DNA from: Clostridia bacterium
GTDB taxonomy: Bacteria; Bacillota; Clostridia; Christensenellales; UBA1242
Assembly: GCA_009929275.1 (NCBI GenBank)
Contig: SAAW01000008.1
Location: 1 to 42,453 of the forward strand
Reading direction: 5' to 3'
DNA length: 42,453 nt
Shown here: piece after piece, positions 14,659-24,890 of the stretch
Layout: each line of letters begins with the position of its first letter
Numbering within the stretch: the first letter of the stretch is position 1
Position numbers and translations under genes: made by a program
The notes under the pieces: generated by a model
Told to the model about the DNA's origin: nothing
Databases searched by the model: none
Seen by the model: the letters and a program-made list of their open reading frames with translations, nothing else

Positions 14659-17163
14659 TTAAAGAGAAAGTTCTTCTTCTTGATTCCTAAGTTGTTTATA
14701 ACAAAACTGTGTAATTTCTTTAATTGTAGGATTCTTTCTATCAAACATAAGATCAACATACTCTGCGCAATCTCTTAAATCAGTGATAGTTCTGATCCTG
14801 CTTATTAACTCAATTTCATTATTTTTTGCTTCAGAATTCAAGTTTTCACATTGTAAAATTTCATTAAATAGAAGTTTTTTATAATCTTCGACAGTCTTTT
14901 CTTCACCATCATTTACTTCTTCTTCAATTTCAGGATTACTGTTTGATGAATCTAAACCCATTGAATTTTCCATTATAAATCCATCATTTGCTTCAGATTC
15001 TCTTCTTTCTATATTTGCTTTAAGAGTTTCAATCGCTTCTTTTGAAGTTTTTGGAACAAAATTTCGTTGTTCTTCTTCAATTATTTCTGGCTGTTCAGCA
15101 GGTTCTGGCTGTTCAGCAGGTTCTGGCTGTTCAGCTGTTTTCATTGCTTTGGCTTGTGCTAATGCCTCTGCTTCTGCCTTTGCTTTCTCTGCTTTTTCTT
15201 TTTCTTCAAGAGCCAATCTATTATTAAATTCTTTTTCAGCTTTTGCAATAGCCTTTTCCTTGGCATTCTTATAGAAAGCTTCGTTTTTGAAAATAGAATA
15301 GTCTGAATTTTTTATATCAACTTGCTGATATATTTTATCCATAAGTTTTTCATTATAATATTTTTTAGAAGTCAAAAACTCTTTCGTCATTTCAGAAGAA
15401 TTGATTTTTGCTATCTTTTCACTCTCAATATCCTTTGAAACATTACATACTCCCGTTAAGAAAGAACTGTTTCCAATAACAATATCCTTGCTTGGGTCGA
15501 AAGAATCAACATCGCAACCATAGTCAATCTTACTATCGTATTTGAATTGTTCAAGTTCTTCTTTTGTGAATGAAGGTTTTGAATAGTCATAATACACCTT
15601 ACCATCACTCGAAGTGACTAAAGAAACTGGAATATTTTCAACTCTAATTACTACATCTCCAAATCTAGCATAACCCTCAACCTTTATCTGCTTAGGTGAA
15701 TCAGGTAAAACAGGATTTATTGGTTGATGTATATCTTTATTTTTATCCATCAATTTTAAAATGGTTGGTTGGAAAGCAATAGAGACTAGTTTACTCATAA
15801 ATTCTTCACAAGAAGTTTTTGCTAAAGCGTTTGAAGAAACAACTTCATTTATAATTATTTCTTTTGTTTCATCTGTGTTTAAGACGTCTCTGAGAGTAAT
15901 GTCAAAGTAATTATTCATAAGGATTGAATAATTTTCCATTTTTGTCATAAGGCTTGAAAAATCACTTTTTTTCAAATCAGCAAGTTGACAAAACAAATCG
16001 CTTTGATTTTCAGTTATATTTGAAGGATTAAAAGCCTCTTCTTCAGTTGCAACGCCCAAATATGTCTTGAAAACAGGTGTTAAAGCAATATTTCTGATTG
16101 TCTCATCGGCGTTAACAATGTTTTTAAATTCTTCCATTGTTGCTTTATTCTTTTTGTTTATAAAAAATTGCACACTTTCATCTTTTGTCAAAAAACTTTT
16201 GATTGCATCTGTGTCAATCCCAATTTCTTTTAGTTCATCAATCACAAATGGTTTGATTGATTTCTCGCCTGTTTTTCTTTTTACATTAATTTCAATAGGT
16301 TTAATTTTTATTTTTTTAATTAATTCTTTGCCTTTTGATATTTTTCTTTTTAGTTCTTCATTTTTTTGTTTTCCAGTGAGAATTTCAGGTTCGTTTTCAT
16401 TCTTTAACCCTTTAAACGCATTTGTGATATAAGAAACTTTTTCTTGTTTAGGTTCTTCTTCAATAATTTCAGGAGTAACAATAGGCTCTTCATTCTTTGG
16501 TTTTGGCCCAATTATTTTTTTGGAAATTTCATAATTTTCATCAAACATAAGTTTTTGAACAGCGCTTATGTAATGATTAACAGATTTGTCGTTTTCTTTA
16601 TAATAACTTAAAATCTTGTTTGCGGCGACAAGAAGAGCAACGGCTTCACTTGCAGTGATGTCTTTGCTTGACCTTAAAGCAGAACCCATATCTCCCTGAT
16701 CAAGAAGAGCAGAATTGAAACTTTCAAGTAACTCCTGTCTGTTAATTTTTTTAAGAACCTTGTCATCACCAATAACAACATTGCCATATTTATTTCTTTT
16801 TGTCTGTTTTATTAATACTCTTTCAACAACGTCATTATATCTGTCTAGATATGCTTGTTCTCTATTTTCCCCAACTGCAAATCTTGGATTGAAGTGTGAA
16901 GAATAATAGAAAAATTCGTTAAAGTTGTTATTTTTGACTCCTGCTCTGAATGAAGCAGCCAATTGGTCTCTATCATTTTCACTTAAAAATTTGAGAGAGC
17001 CGACGCCAGATATGGCAAAAAAATTCTTTTTCTTAAGGAGTTTGATTACATCTTCATTACTGCCAAGATACCTATCGACTTCCGCTTTTCCACCAAGAAA
17101 ATCCACTAAAACTCTTGAAATGATTTTGTTTGATTCTTTTTCAGTATAAGAAAATAATTCCAT
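14659..17163 (-). CDS. 834-aa cytoplasmic protein of the T4SS-like locus
   Basis: Not recognised. There is no signal peptide or transmembrane segment, so it is probably cytoplasmic. The N-terminal about 220 residues look helical and globular. Residues about 225-310 are a charged linker (PIVTPEIIEEEPKQEK, then Lys-rich). A central region (about 310-620) has alternating helix and strand, including YARFGDVVIRVENIPVSLVTSSDGKVYYDYSKP. Residues about 650-690 are an Ala/Glu/Lys coiled coil (KAEKEFNNRLALEEKEKAEKAKAEAEALAQAK), followed by three copies of EPAEQP-type repeats and an acidic C-terminal region. AGGGG precedes the ATG by about 10 nt, and a separate promoter is likely at 17194-17222. It could be a substrate, a docking factor or an adaptor for the neighbouring VirB4 ATPase; this is inference from position. 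Confidence 0.75.
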   Translation of the reverse strand: MELFSYTEKESNKIISRVLVDFLGGKAEVDRYLGSNEDVIKLLKKKNFFAISGVGSLKFLSENDRDQLAASFRAGVKNNNFNEFFYYSSHFNPRFAVGENREQAYLDRYNDVVERVLIKQTKRNKYGNVVIGDDKVLKKINRQELLESFNSALLDQGDMGSALRSSKDITASEAVALLVAANKILSYYKENDKSVNHYISAVQKLMFDENYEISKKIIGPKPKNEEPIVTPEIIEEEPKQEKVSYITNAFKGLKNENEPEILTGKQKNEELKRKISKGKELIKKIKIKPIEINVKRKTGEKSIKPFVIDELKEIGIDTDAIKSFLTKDESVQFFINKKNKATMEEFKNIVNADETIRNIALTPVFKTYLGVATEEEAFNPSNITENQSDLFCQLADLKKSDFSSLMTKMENYSILMNNYFDITLRDVLNTDETKEIIINEVVSSNALAKTSCEEFMSKLVSIAFQPTILKLMDKNKDIHQPINPVLPDSPKQIKVEGYARFGDVVIRVENIPVSLVTSSDGKVYYDYSKPSFTKEELEQFKYDSKIDYGCDVDSFDPSKDIVIGNSSFLTGVCNVSKDIESEKIAKINSSEMTKEFLTSKKYYNEKLMDKIYQQVDIKNSDYSIFKNEAFYKNAKEKAIAKAEKEFNNRLALEEKEKAEKAKAEAEALAQAKAMKTAEQPEPAEQPEPAEQPEIIEEEQRNFVPKTSKEAIETLKANIERRESEANDGFIMENSMGLDSSNSNPEIEEEVNDGEEKTVEDYKKLLFNEILQCENLNSEAKNNEIELISRIRTITDLRDCAEYVDLMFDRKNPTIKEITQFCYKQLRNQEEELSL
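15089..15135 (-). repeat. 18-bp tandem repeat in the 834-aa gene
   Basis: GGCTGTTCAGCAGGTTCT occurs twice in tandem (15089-15106, 15107-15124) followed by a partial third copy (15125-15135). On the coding strand it encodes repeated PEPAEQ. In-frame repeat number is likely to vary between strains. Confidence 0.85.
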
Positions 17164-17193
17164 AATTTAAAATCCCCTTTTTTTAATGACTTA

Positions 17194-17222
17194 ATATTAA
17201 CATACTTTAAAATTTATTTCAA
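17194..17222 (-). promoter_or_regulatory. Possible internal promoter before the 834-aa gene
   Basis: On the minus strand TTGAAA (17217-17222), a 17-nt spacer and TAATAT (17194-17199). The -10 is imperfect. The 111-nt gap between virB4-like and this gene is long compared with the other gaps in this run. Confidence 0.35.
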
Positions 17223-17274
17223 TAGTCAAATTTATATTTTTGTCACTTTTGACTAAAAAATAGCAAAATTGTTG

Positions 17275-19902
17275 TTATGAAAAAAGTTTAATAACTGTGC
17301 TGTTTGCCTCAATTTTGACTGACGTCCTTGAAAGCGCTCCGGAGATTAGGAAACATTGCCCAACGCCTGCCGTGACAATGTTGTCTTGTTCTTCTTTATT
17401 AATCTCGCCTGCGTTTCTATATAAGTCAATCAAATCGGTGATATCATTTGGAGCAAGCGAGAAAATGAATGAGTATTGGCTTGCATTGATGATTGCGGTG
17501 GACTGTCTTTGAATCTCCGCACTACCCACAAAGTCTTTGATATTCTGCGTGATAACAATCTGCATTCCGTTATATTTACGGATACGCTTTGCCATTTGTG
17601 CCATAAATTCAAGAGCAATTGGGTGCTTTGGATTGATGAAAACGTGGGCTTCGTCGACAGCAACAATGATGTGCCTGTTAGCCTTATATTTATCGTTAAA
17701 ATCCTTATTTTTAATGATTTCATTATCTAAATATTTAAACACCAAAAGCATCTGTGCGTTTGCAATCGTTTGGTTCCTGTTTGCAAGCAAAGAACGAAAG
17801 TTGAATGTCACAAAATTTTCCTTTGTGGCGATCGACATTGGCCCATTCCATAGGTTGCTGTTACGCCCGCCAGAAGAAAACTTTGAAATGTAAGTCAGCA
17901 CAGTTTGCAACGTGGCGTGCAAATATACATCTTTTTCTTTTTCCATTTTCTTTCTAACAAGATTATTCACGTCGTCGAAAATTGGATAATCTTCAGGGTT
18001 TAACTTGGTGAGTGGGGTCTTGGCGTCAATTCCCTTCTCTTTATAAACTTCAATAGTTAAAGAATTTAAAAGTTCAAAAGCGTCTGACGGAATTCCCGGC
18101 AAAACAACACGGAAAAATTCCTCCAAAAACTGCAAGTGAGTTGAATATGAGTCGTCATCTCCACCTTCATCAGATTGCAAAGTGGTCATAATATGAAATG
18201 GATTAAAACGCCCTCTAAGCGAAGAACCGACGTCAATGAATTTGCCACGCATATTGTGACAAAGTGGAGTGTATTCGTCTTCTGGGTCGAGAATAAAAAC
18301 TTTGCTGTTGTCGCAGGCAAGGTTTGTCAAGAGCATTTTTGTTGCGAATGATTTTCCTCCACCAGACTTTCCGATGATCATAATGTTGCTGTTTGCTCTC
18401 TCATTGTCTCTCTTAAAAAAATTGACAAACACGGGATATTCATTATAACCAATATATATGCCTCTTTCGTCCAAAAGTGCACCGGAAATAAATGGGAAAA
18501 CTGATGCAAGTGTGGTGGTTGGGATCTCCCTTTTGTGCTGATTTATGGTGTCGAGAGCGGAAATATTTCGGCTGATGAACGAATCGACTTGCCTACCAAA
18601 CATCTCAGTGTATTTAAAGCCATATTGTTTTAACATAGCCCGAACTTCTTTTTTGGCAGATTCTTCACAGACAATGTGGGTGTTCACTTCAAACAATTGC
18701 TCATTGCTCGTTTTGAGCATTTGCAAAAGTTCTTTGAGAGAGTTATATTGCAACTCATTTTCCACCTGTTTACTGCTCTTATAACTATTTGACATTTTTG
18801 TTTCCATCTCAATGATAGATTTATCAATCTTTTTTTCGCCAACCGCCTTTTGAATAGGCTTAAAATTCATAATAATATTTGCCCTGTCCAACAAGAAAAA
18901 TGACGCGCCCCAAGCATTCCCCACTTGCGCAGGATAGTCTGTGAGAGTGAATGAACGATAAGGTTGTTTGTCAATAAAAAACTTCGTTGTTTTAAATCTA
19001 ATATCCTCTGGAATAGACCAATTTGAAAATTGATTTGTTGGTGTGCTTTCAAGGTCTCTCTCGTCGAAATATCTGCCATAGTTTGCCTTCAAAAAAACAG
19101 CAAGTTCCTTGTTTCCTAACCTATGGCAATTCAAAGGAACGACACTGTTTGACAAAGTGCTCACAATGCCATTAACCGTTGTTTCCAAAGTGTCTTTATC
19201 TTTGTCATACACGGCGATGTAGAAAAAATCCTTATAGACTTTTTCTTCCTTATTCATTCCTTCGAGTTGACTCACGCGAGTCTCAAAAACTTGCGCCCTT
19301 GCTTCAATCTCTTCCATAGCCATTTCGTCTTCATATTGAAGTTCCATAAGAGTGTCGTATTTTTTATCTTCGTCTGCAATGTAGTCGTCAAAGACGAGAG
19401 ATTTGCTCACTTTTATTATGCTGGCAGTTTGGTCGTTATTAATTCTCCTAAGGCTGTTTGCAAAAGATTTTATGACTAAATCTTGCCTATCGCCCGACAA
19501 AAGCCCAAATTCAATGGGTTTAATCTCAATAACCATTCCATAATATTCCTTGAAATCAAGAAATTTATCTTTAACTATTCCCTCATATGGAATGATATCC
19601 TTAATTTTAAGTCTTCCCGTTTTTTTGTCCACATCGGACTTGTTATATTTCTTTTTAAAAGCAATGAAGCGAATGGTAAGCCCTAGAGAACTGTATATTC
19701 TCAAATCGTCTTCAATTTTCAAAAAGAGCATTGCAACAAGTGAAACCCACGCTAAAGCAAGATACCAATTGTATGGCAAATTACTTACAATAAGCAATAT
19801 TGCACCTATAAAACCAATCGCTGCCACAATGATGTCTGAAAGAGTTATTCCTTTAAAAAACTCCATTTTAACTCTAATTTTTTTAGGAATATAATTTACC
19901 AT
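17275..19902 (-). CDS. virB4: VirB4/TraE-type conjugation ATPase with N-terminal PrgI/VirB3-like segment
   Basis: The cytoplasmic-membrane ATPase that powers type IV secretion and pilus assembly. Walker A GKSGGGKS is at about residues 512-519, Walker B HIIVAVDEAHVF at about 742-753, with the VirB4 motif IVITQNIKDF after it. The first about 80 residues (YIPKKIRVKMEFFKGITLSDIIVAAIGFIGAILL, then a second hydrophobic helix) resemble PrgI/VirB3, which is usually a separate small protein in Gram-positive systems. GAGGTG lies 9 nt before the ATG. Length (875 aa) fits a VirB4 plus such a segment. It sits between the VirB6-like gene and the 834-aa gene. The PrgI part rests on pattern recognition only. 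Confidence 0.9.
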   Translation of the reverse strand: MVNYIPKKIRVKMEFFKGITLSDIIVAAIGFIGAILLIVSNLPYNWYLALAWVSLVAMLFLKIEDDLRIYSSLGLTIRFIAFKKKYNKSDVDKKTGRLKIKDIIPYEGIVKDKFLDFKEYYGMVIEIKPIEFGLLSGDRQDLVIKSFANSLRRINNDQTASIIKVSKSLVFDDYIADEDKKYDTLMELQYEDEMAMEEIEARAQVFETRVSQLEGMNKEEKVYKDFFYIAVYDKDKDTLETTVNGIVSTLSNSVVPLNCHRLGNKELAVFLKANYGRYFDERDLESTPTNQFSNWSIPEDIRFKTTKFFIDKQPYRSFTLTDYPAQVGNAWGASFFLLDRANIIMNFKPIQKAVGEKKIDKSIIEMETKMSNSYKSSKQVENELQYNSLKELLQMLKTSNEQLFEVNTHIVCEESAKKEVRAMLKQYGFKYTEMFGRQVDSFISRNISALDTINQHKREIPTTTLASVFPFISGALLDERGIYIGYNEYPVFVNFFKRDNERANSNIMIIGKSGGGKSFATKMLLTNLACDNSKVFILDPEDEYTPLCHNMRGKFIDVGSSLRGRFNPFHIMTTLQSDEGGDDDSYSTHLQFLEEFFRVVLPGIPSDAFELLNSLTIEVYKEKGIDAKTPLTKLNPEDYPIFDDVNNLVRKKMEKEKDVYLHATLQTVLTYISKFSSGGRNSNLWNGPMSIATKENFVTFNFRSLLANRNQTIANAQMLLVFKYLDNEIIKNKDFNDKYKANRHIIVAVDEAHVFINPKHPIALEFMAQMAKRIRKYNGMQIVITQNIKDFVGSAEIQRQSTAIINASQYSFIFSLAPNDITDLIDLYRNAGEINKEEQDNIVTAGVGQCFLISGALSRTSVKIEANSTVIKLFS

Positions 19903-19965
19903 TCTTTTTTACACCTCATAAATTTTGTTTATTCTGAAATTTGAACCTTTATATTCCACCGCCAC

Positions 19966-22680
19966 TTAATCATCTTTCTTATCCTCACCCTTGAGGATTT
20001 TCCCAAGAGATTCAAATCCACTATTGATGGCTCTCTTAAGACCTTCCATCTGTTCAAGTTGAATTTGTTCATTAGACTGTTCATTAATGCCTAAATTTTC
20101 ATGTTTTTGTGTTTCAAGAGATTCTTTCAAAAGTTTGTTTGTCTCTCCCAAAGATTCTTTAAAGACATCTTTATTAGCGGCTGCTTGATCTTGTAATTCT
20201 TTATTTGTCTTTGCGGTGGCCTCGTCTTCAGCCTGCTTTCTTGCATTTTTTAACCAATCATTAACTTTATCTATATTTTCGAAATGACTTTTGTCACTAA
20301 CTTTGTTAATGGACGCCTGCATAATCTCTGCTTGTTTTGTTATCCCGTGTTTTGTTTCGAATTTTTCCAATTCTTTTTTGGCAGCAACTTGTTCGCTTAA
20401 AACTCCGTCTTTAGTTGCATTTGCAAGATTTTCGTTAAGTCGTTTCGACTCGGACTCAATTTCCGAACCTCTTTCTCTTGCAACACCTTTTTTCAAAAAT
20501 TCGAGTTGAGATTCTTTTCCAGAGGAATAGTCTGTTTCTTTTTTATCTCTCTTTTTCTTATCATCAGCAATTTCTTCTTTTGATTTGTAAAAACTTGAAC
20601 GCTCGCCATTTTTGTTCATTATTAAATTTATTGCTGCTTGTCCACTTTCATTTGTAAGTCCACCCAAAGATTCAAGAAGTCGATCACGCATTGAGCCAGC
20701 ACTAGCCCCAAAAACATCTTTTAAGAGGAATTTGCCTTGCTTTAAATCGCCCAACTTTCTACCCACAAAACTTGCATCAAATTTCTCTTTTCTATTCTCT
20801 CTTCTTTCCTGTTTTGCAGTCTCTCTCTCTTGTTTTAATCCAGAGACTTTTGCTTCTTCCTCTGCTATCAAGTCATCATTTGCATAACTATCTTCCAAAC
20901 TGCCAGTAGGTCTTCTTTTTATATCTTTAATTTTTTGCTTAGAGGACCAAATTTTATAGTCATCACGTCGATTTTTTGGAACTTTATCAAGTTTTGCTTT
21001 AATGTTTCCGATTCTTTCAGTGCTGATTTTTACCGCTTCATCATCGCCTTTTTCATAAGCTTGACTCAATATTTCTTCTTCTTGCTCTAATTCTTTTTCA
21101 TTTTTGACTTGACCTTGATATCCCGTAAGTCTACTCGCTCCGCGAAGTGCCGCTTTTCCTGTAGCCCCCACACCCTTGCCAATTCCTACGGCTGCTTTCC
21201 CAGTAAGTTTTGCTGCTGTGCCTGTTGCTTTAAAAGCGAGACCACCCAATGCCGTTGCCCCCAGAGCAACTTTACCCGCTGTTCCCATAACTTTTTTCGC
21301 ATTAGCATCGGCTTGTCCCAGCATATCTTCCAAGCCAAGCATAGAAGTGAAGAGGCTGTTTGCTGTTTTCAAAAGATCAAGACCAACAATAATTACTGCA
21401 ATTTGGAACATTATGTCAAAAACACCAAGAACAATCTTGTTCATTACTAGCCCAAAAATAACATTAGTTTTTCCTCCCGTGAAAGGAGATAGACTTCCAA
21501 AAATCCCAATTATAATAAAAAATAAATTATAAGCAAAAACTGGGCCTATCACAGCAAGAAGTCTTTTCAAAAATTCACCACGAAGTTTTTTCTCTGCATT
21601 GCCACTATCAAGTGGTGCCACAGCAGTCATAACAGGAGCAAGAAGGAATAAAATAAGCATTTCAAGGATACGTTTGAATAGCAACAAGCATACAGTAAGC
21701 ATACTCCAGCCAATAATAATGGCAGAACCAAGAGCTAAAATATAGTTAAAAGATGAAAAATCATAAAAATAGTTCACGATATTTATGTTCAATATATTTA
21801 TTCCGTTTGTAAAATCCGGATAATCAATTAAAGAAACATGCCAGTCGACATAAGTTGTATCCATATTTGTATATCTATATGTATAATTATATTCTACTAG
21901 TTTAACAACATTGGTATAAACTTGATCAACACCTTTTCCTGATATTTCACCAGTTAATATTTCACTAAGTTTTTTACCATCACTACCCACTTTTCCAGCA
22001 AAAATATCATCAACCTTTTTTGCAACTGTTTCTTGAGTTGAACAATTTTTGAAAGGATTTCTTTCCTGATAAGCTGATTTTAACCAAGCTCCTCCTCTTA
22101 AATAGTCTGCAAAAGCCTTATCATTTCGTGCTCTGTTTGCTCCAGAAGACCCCACTAAAAAACACTTAAATGCCATCGAATCGTCTGCCCCTTCACCAAA
22201 AACCTTGGAGACAACATTAAGAAGTTGGCTCGTCGCATAAATTCCCACAATGAAAATGACTGGGATCATAATAAAATTGGCAAAAGAAGTGAGTGCTCGA
22301 GTTATTATCGGTGCTTTGGAAGAATATTTTAAAGAAAATTCGGCTTTAATGACTGCTACAATGGTGAAAACAACCAAAAGCACAATGCAAACACCTAAAA
22401 TTGACCAAAAAACAATCTGAACATTAGTATTTTTAAGCACCCCAACTATTAAATCATCGTTTGATCCACCATAAGTTGCTGAAGTATCAAGCGACATTTC
22501 TTCTATTCCAGCAAGCATTCCAAAAAGTTTTTGAACAAAATTAATTATGAATGAGACTCCAATAAAGGCAAAATAGAGAATGTAGCCAAAAAAAATTGCA
22601 ACAAAGATTTCTTTCATATAAGGCATAATTCCATTAAAAAATTCAAACGCACCCAACATAGACAAAAACTGAAAATTCAT
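19966..22680 (-). CDS. VirB6/TrbL-like polytopic membrane protein with long hydrophilic tail
   Basis: The likely inner-membrane channel component. Residues 1 to about 450 contain multiple hydrophobic segments separated by an extracellular-type region rich in Tyr, Asn and Asp (about residues 170-290), followed by a second block of helices (IIIGWSMLTVCLLLFKRILEMLILFLLAPVMTAVAPLDSG). Residues about 465-530 are a Gly/Ala/Lys tract (GKVALGATALGGLAFKATGTAAKLTGKAAVGIGKGVG), then about 370 residues of charged, coiled-coil-like sequence. This layout is common in VirB6/TrbL-like proteins of Gram-positive integrative conjugative elements. The N-terminus MNFQFLSMLGA resembles those of the two pilin-like proteins. 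AAGGA precedes the ATG. No sequence motif is diagnostic, so the name depends on topology and context. Confidence 0.75.
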   Translation of the reverse strand: MNFQFLSMLGAFEFFNGIMPYMKEIFVAIFFGYILYFAFIGVSFIINFVQKLFGMLAGIEEMSLDTSATYGGSNDDLIVGVLKNTNVQIVFWSILGVCIVLLVVFTIVAVIKAEFSLKYSSKAPIITRALTSFANFIMIPVIFIVGIYATSQLLNVVSKVFGEGADDSMAFKCFLVGSSGANRARNDKAFADYLRGGAWLKSAYQERNPFKNCSTQETVAKKVDDIFAGKVGSDGKKLSEILTGEISGKGVDQVYTNVVKLVEYNYTYRYTNMDTTYVDWHVSLIDYPDFTNGINILNINIVNYFYDFSSFNYILALGSAIIIGWSMLTVCLLLFKRILEMLILFLLAPVMTAVAPLDSGNAEKKLRGEFLKRLLAVIGPVFAYNLFFIIIGIFGSLSPFTGGKTNVIFGLVMNKIVLGVFDIMFQIAVIIVGLDLLKTANSLFTSMLGLEDMLGQADANAKKVMGTAGKVALGATALGGLAFKATGTAAKLTGKAAVGIGKGVGATGKAALRGASRLTGYQGQVKNEKELEQEEEILSQAYEKGDDEAVKISTERIGNIKAKLDKVPKNRRDDYKIWSSKQKIKDIKRRPTGSLEDSYANDDLIAEEEAKVSGLKQERETAKQERRENRKEKFDASFVGRKLGDLKQGKFLLKDVFGASAGSMRDRLLESLGGLTNESGQAAINLIMNKNGERSSFYKSKEEIADDKKKRDKKETDYSSGKESQLEFLKKGVARERGSEIESESKRLNENLANATKDGVLSEQVAAKKELEKFETKHGITKQAEIMQASINKVSDKSHFENIDKVNDWLKNARKQAEDEATAKTNKELQDQAAANKDVFKESLGETNKLLKESLETQKHENLGINEQSNEQIQLEQMEGLKRAINSGFESLGKILKGEDKKDD

Positions 22681-22842
22681 CTTCTATTTTTTCCTTTTTA
22701 TGATTTTAAGTCCTGCACAAAATTAGTATTAGTCAAATTATAACAAAGTAATTAAAAAAAGTATAATAAATTGCAATTTTTTTTGCTCAAATCTCATTTA
22801 TTTTTGATTAAATAAAATTTTTTTTATTTTATATAAATAAAA

Positions 22843-24828
22843 CTAAATCATAATGTCTTGGATTGTTATCGTTGCAAGGCTTGAAGCCGACGGTGGCACA
22901 AGAATAAGTTCCACAAAGTCAAAAGCATCTCTTGAAAGCGAATAATACTCTGGGTTACTATCATAAATCAAAACAAAATTATCTTTATTAAACTGAACTG
23001 TGCTTATAAAACCATTATTTAATGGATTATCTTCATAAGCATGATAATTTCGAAGTTCTACTTTAGTGTTTTTAGCCTTAAAAATAGCCTTTACATCAAC
23101 ATAAATAACGCCAGATTCAAGATTTTTTATAAATTCATCATTTTCATCATTTATATCAAAATTAATTTTTATTAAACTACTGTTTTCTTTTATATTCCCA
23201 TCAGCATCAACAGATGCAATAGCACTTAAATTTACATCGCCCCATTTATGATAGTATAAGTAAAAAGAGTAAGTTTTTAACAAAGCCATATTTACTTCAT
23301 CGGCTTTAAAGAAAATAGTGAAGTCTGGGAAACTTGTGTTGGTGCTAACAAATAGACTTGTTTGATTATTACTGTTTGAAAAAAACAATGCACTCAACGA
23401 GCAAACAATTTCATCTCCAAAGCCATCTTTTTCAAGAAAATAGCCTTTTGTGGAAGGATATATTGATGAACTATTAGGGTCGTTATTAGCCCCAATATAT
23501 TGGGTAATAATATTTGTCACCAAGGCTACATAGTTCTTAAAAAATGGTGAACTTAAGTCTAGTTTTTCAACGGCGGTTGAGGTGGAAGGGGTGAGTGTGA
23601 AAAATGTTGTTCCAATTATTTCGCTACAAATGGAATATCGAATATAATTTACATCGCCCTGTTGATAAACTAGATCCTCACCTATAGTAGAAGTGACATA
23701 AATAAAAAATTCCATTGAGGAGTCCACAGCTTGTTGGTGAGTTGCTGAACCGTTAATATAATTTTGAATAACATTCATTGCAGTTGTATATTTTGCTGAA
23801 AGAGTTTGTCCTGCTGTTCCATAAGATAATAAACTGCCAGAACCAACCAATATGTTTTTAATGATGAGCATTGCCAAATATTCATCATACTTTTGAATGA
23901 AAACTTCTTTTCTTTTTTGAATATCAGTTTTATTTGTCAACTTTTCAATTAAAGTTTTTGATGCTAATTCAGCATTAGTCAAATGGCAATTCCAAGTTGA
24001 TGATGTAAGCGGAATATATTGCCAAAAAGTATTCATCATTGCTGAAGCATTATCAAATTTAATATTATTTTCTATAGCATTAACATGCGAGTATTGATAA
24101 AACCTTTTTATAAAAGAAATGGGTTCACTAAGAGAATCTCCGCCAACTGTTTGTCCTACAAAAACATAGGCAGTGAAAGTTTCAAAATCAGTAGATTGAT
24201 TTGTTAAATGAAATTTACATACATTGTTAGAACCAATTGGAATTGGATTTTTTTGTAGACCTTCATAATACAAAGTGCTGTTTGTTTTCAAATTAGTAAC
24301 TTTTATATTATTAGCACCATAAATTGAACCAGTTAAATTTCGATTACGAATATAAAACTGCCCGTTTTCATAACCAACAATCATTCCGTCATTTTCGCCA
24401 CTTCCAAGTTCTACATCATAAAGCACTCTTGTAGAACAAATGATTATGTAACTACCACCTACAGTTTTTATATAAAAATTTTTAAAGTTGGACAAGTCAT
24501 CTGCAATAATGATGCTTGAAGTTTCTTCGTTTGCGCTGTCATAACTGCCCGAATAGCCAAATAAAGATTCATAATTAATTGAACCCCAGTTATTACTCCC
24601 ACTTTTTGTTCCATTCGCCATTCCATATTCATCATATAGGTCACTCAAAATCGGGGCTGAGGTGTTCTTCACAATATAATCATAACCTCTTTGAGTGTAG
24701 ACCATTCCTGAATAAATATTTCTTGTGCTACAACCTGTCAAAGCAAAAAGCGACGAGAAAATAAAAATCGTCGTTAGGATTAAACTGTTTAATTTGCTAA
24801 ATTTTTTCCACATTTTTTGCTTTTTCAC
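22843..24828 (-). CDS. Large predicted lipoprotein of the T4SS-like locus
   Basis: Starts at GTG (24828) with GAGGTGA 9 nt upstream. The signal peptide (MKKQKMWKKFSKLNSLILTTIFIFSSLFALTGC) ends in the lipobox LTGC, so a diacylglyceryl-anchored protein exposed on the outside of the membrane is expected. The mature part (about 628 aa) is rich in Ser, Thr, Asn, Ile and Tyr, with no further membrane segment. No known domain is recognised. It lies between the pilin-like and VirB6-like genes, so it may form the extracellular or wall-spanning part of the apparatus, in place of the VirB7/VirB9/VirB8-type components not found here. That role is inferred. Confidence 0.78.
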   Translation of the reverse strand: MKKQKMWKKFSKLNSLILTTIFIFSSLFALTGCSTRNIYSGMVYTQRGYDYIVKNTSAPILSDLYDEYGMANGTKSGSNNWGSINYESLFGYSGSYDSANEETSSIIIADDLSNFKNFYIKTVGGSYIIICSTRVLYDVELGSGENDGMIVGYENGQFYIRNRNLTGSIYGANNIKVTNLKTNSTLYYEGLQKNPIPIGSNNVCKFHLTNQSTDFETFTAYVFVGQTVGGDSLSEPISFIKRFYQYSHVNAIENNIKFDNASAMMNTFWQYIPLTSSTWNCHLTNAELASKTLIEKLTNKTDIQKRKEVFIQKYDEYLAMLIIKNILVGSGSLLSYGTAGQTLSAKYTTAMNVIQNYINGSATHQQAVDSSMEFFIYVTSTIGEDLVYQQGDVNYIRYSICSEIIGTTFFTLTPSTSTAVEKLDLSSPFFKNYVALVTNIITQYIGANNDPNSSSIYPSTKGYFLEKDGFGDEIVCSLSALFFSNSNNQTSLFVSTNTSFPDFTIFFKADEVNMALLKTYSFYLYYHKWGDVNLSAIASVDADGNIKENSSLIKINFDINDENDEFIKNLESGVIYVDVKAIFKAKNTKVELRNYHAYEDNPLNNGFISTVQFNKDNFVLIYDSNPEYYSLSRDAFDFVELILVPPSASSLATITIQDIMI

Positions 24829-24890
24829 TACGCCAAATCACCTCAAATTATTTTAAAACATTCAAAAGCATTTTAAAAAAAATTAAAAAC

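Noticed and set aside
17430-17723. 97-aa minus-strand ORF in a second frame inside the VirB4-like gene
   Set aside because: The VirB4 frame carries Walker B here; the alternative frame has no features and no start signals.
21109-21532. Overlapping plus-strand ORFs of 113 and 118 aa
   Set aside because: They are shadows of the Gly/Ala/Lys-rich tract of the VirB6-like gene on the other strand; low-complexity composition explains them.
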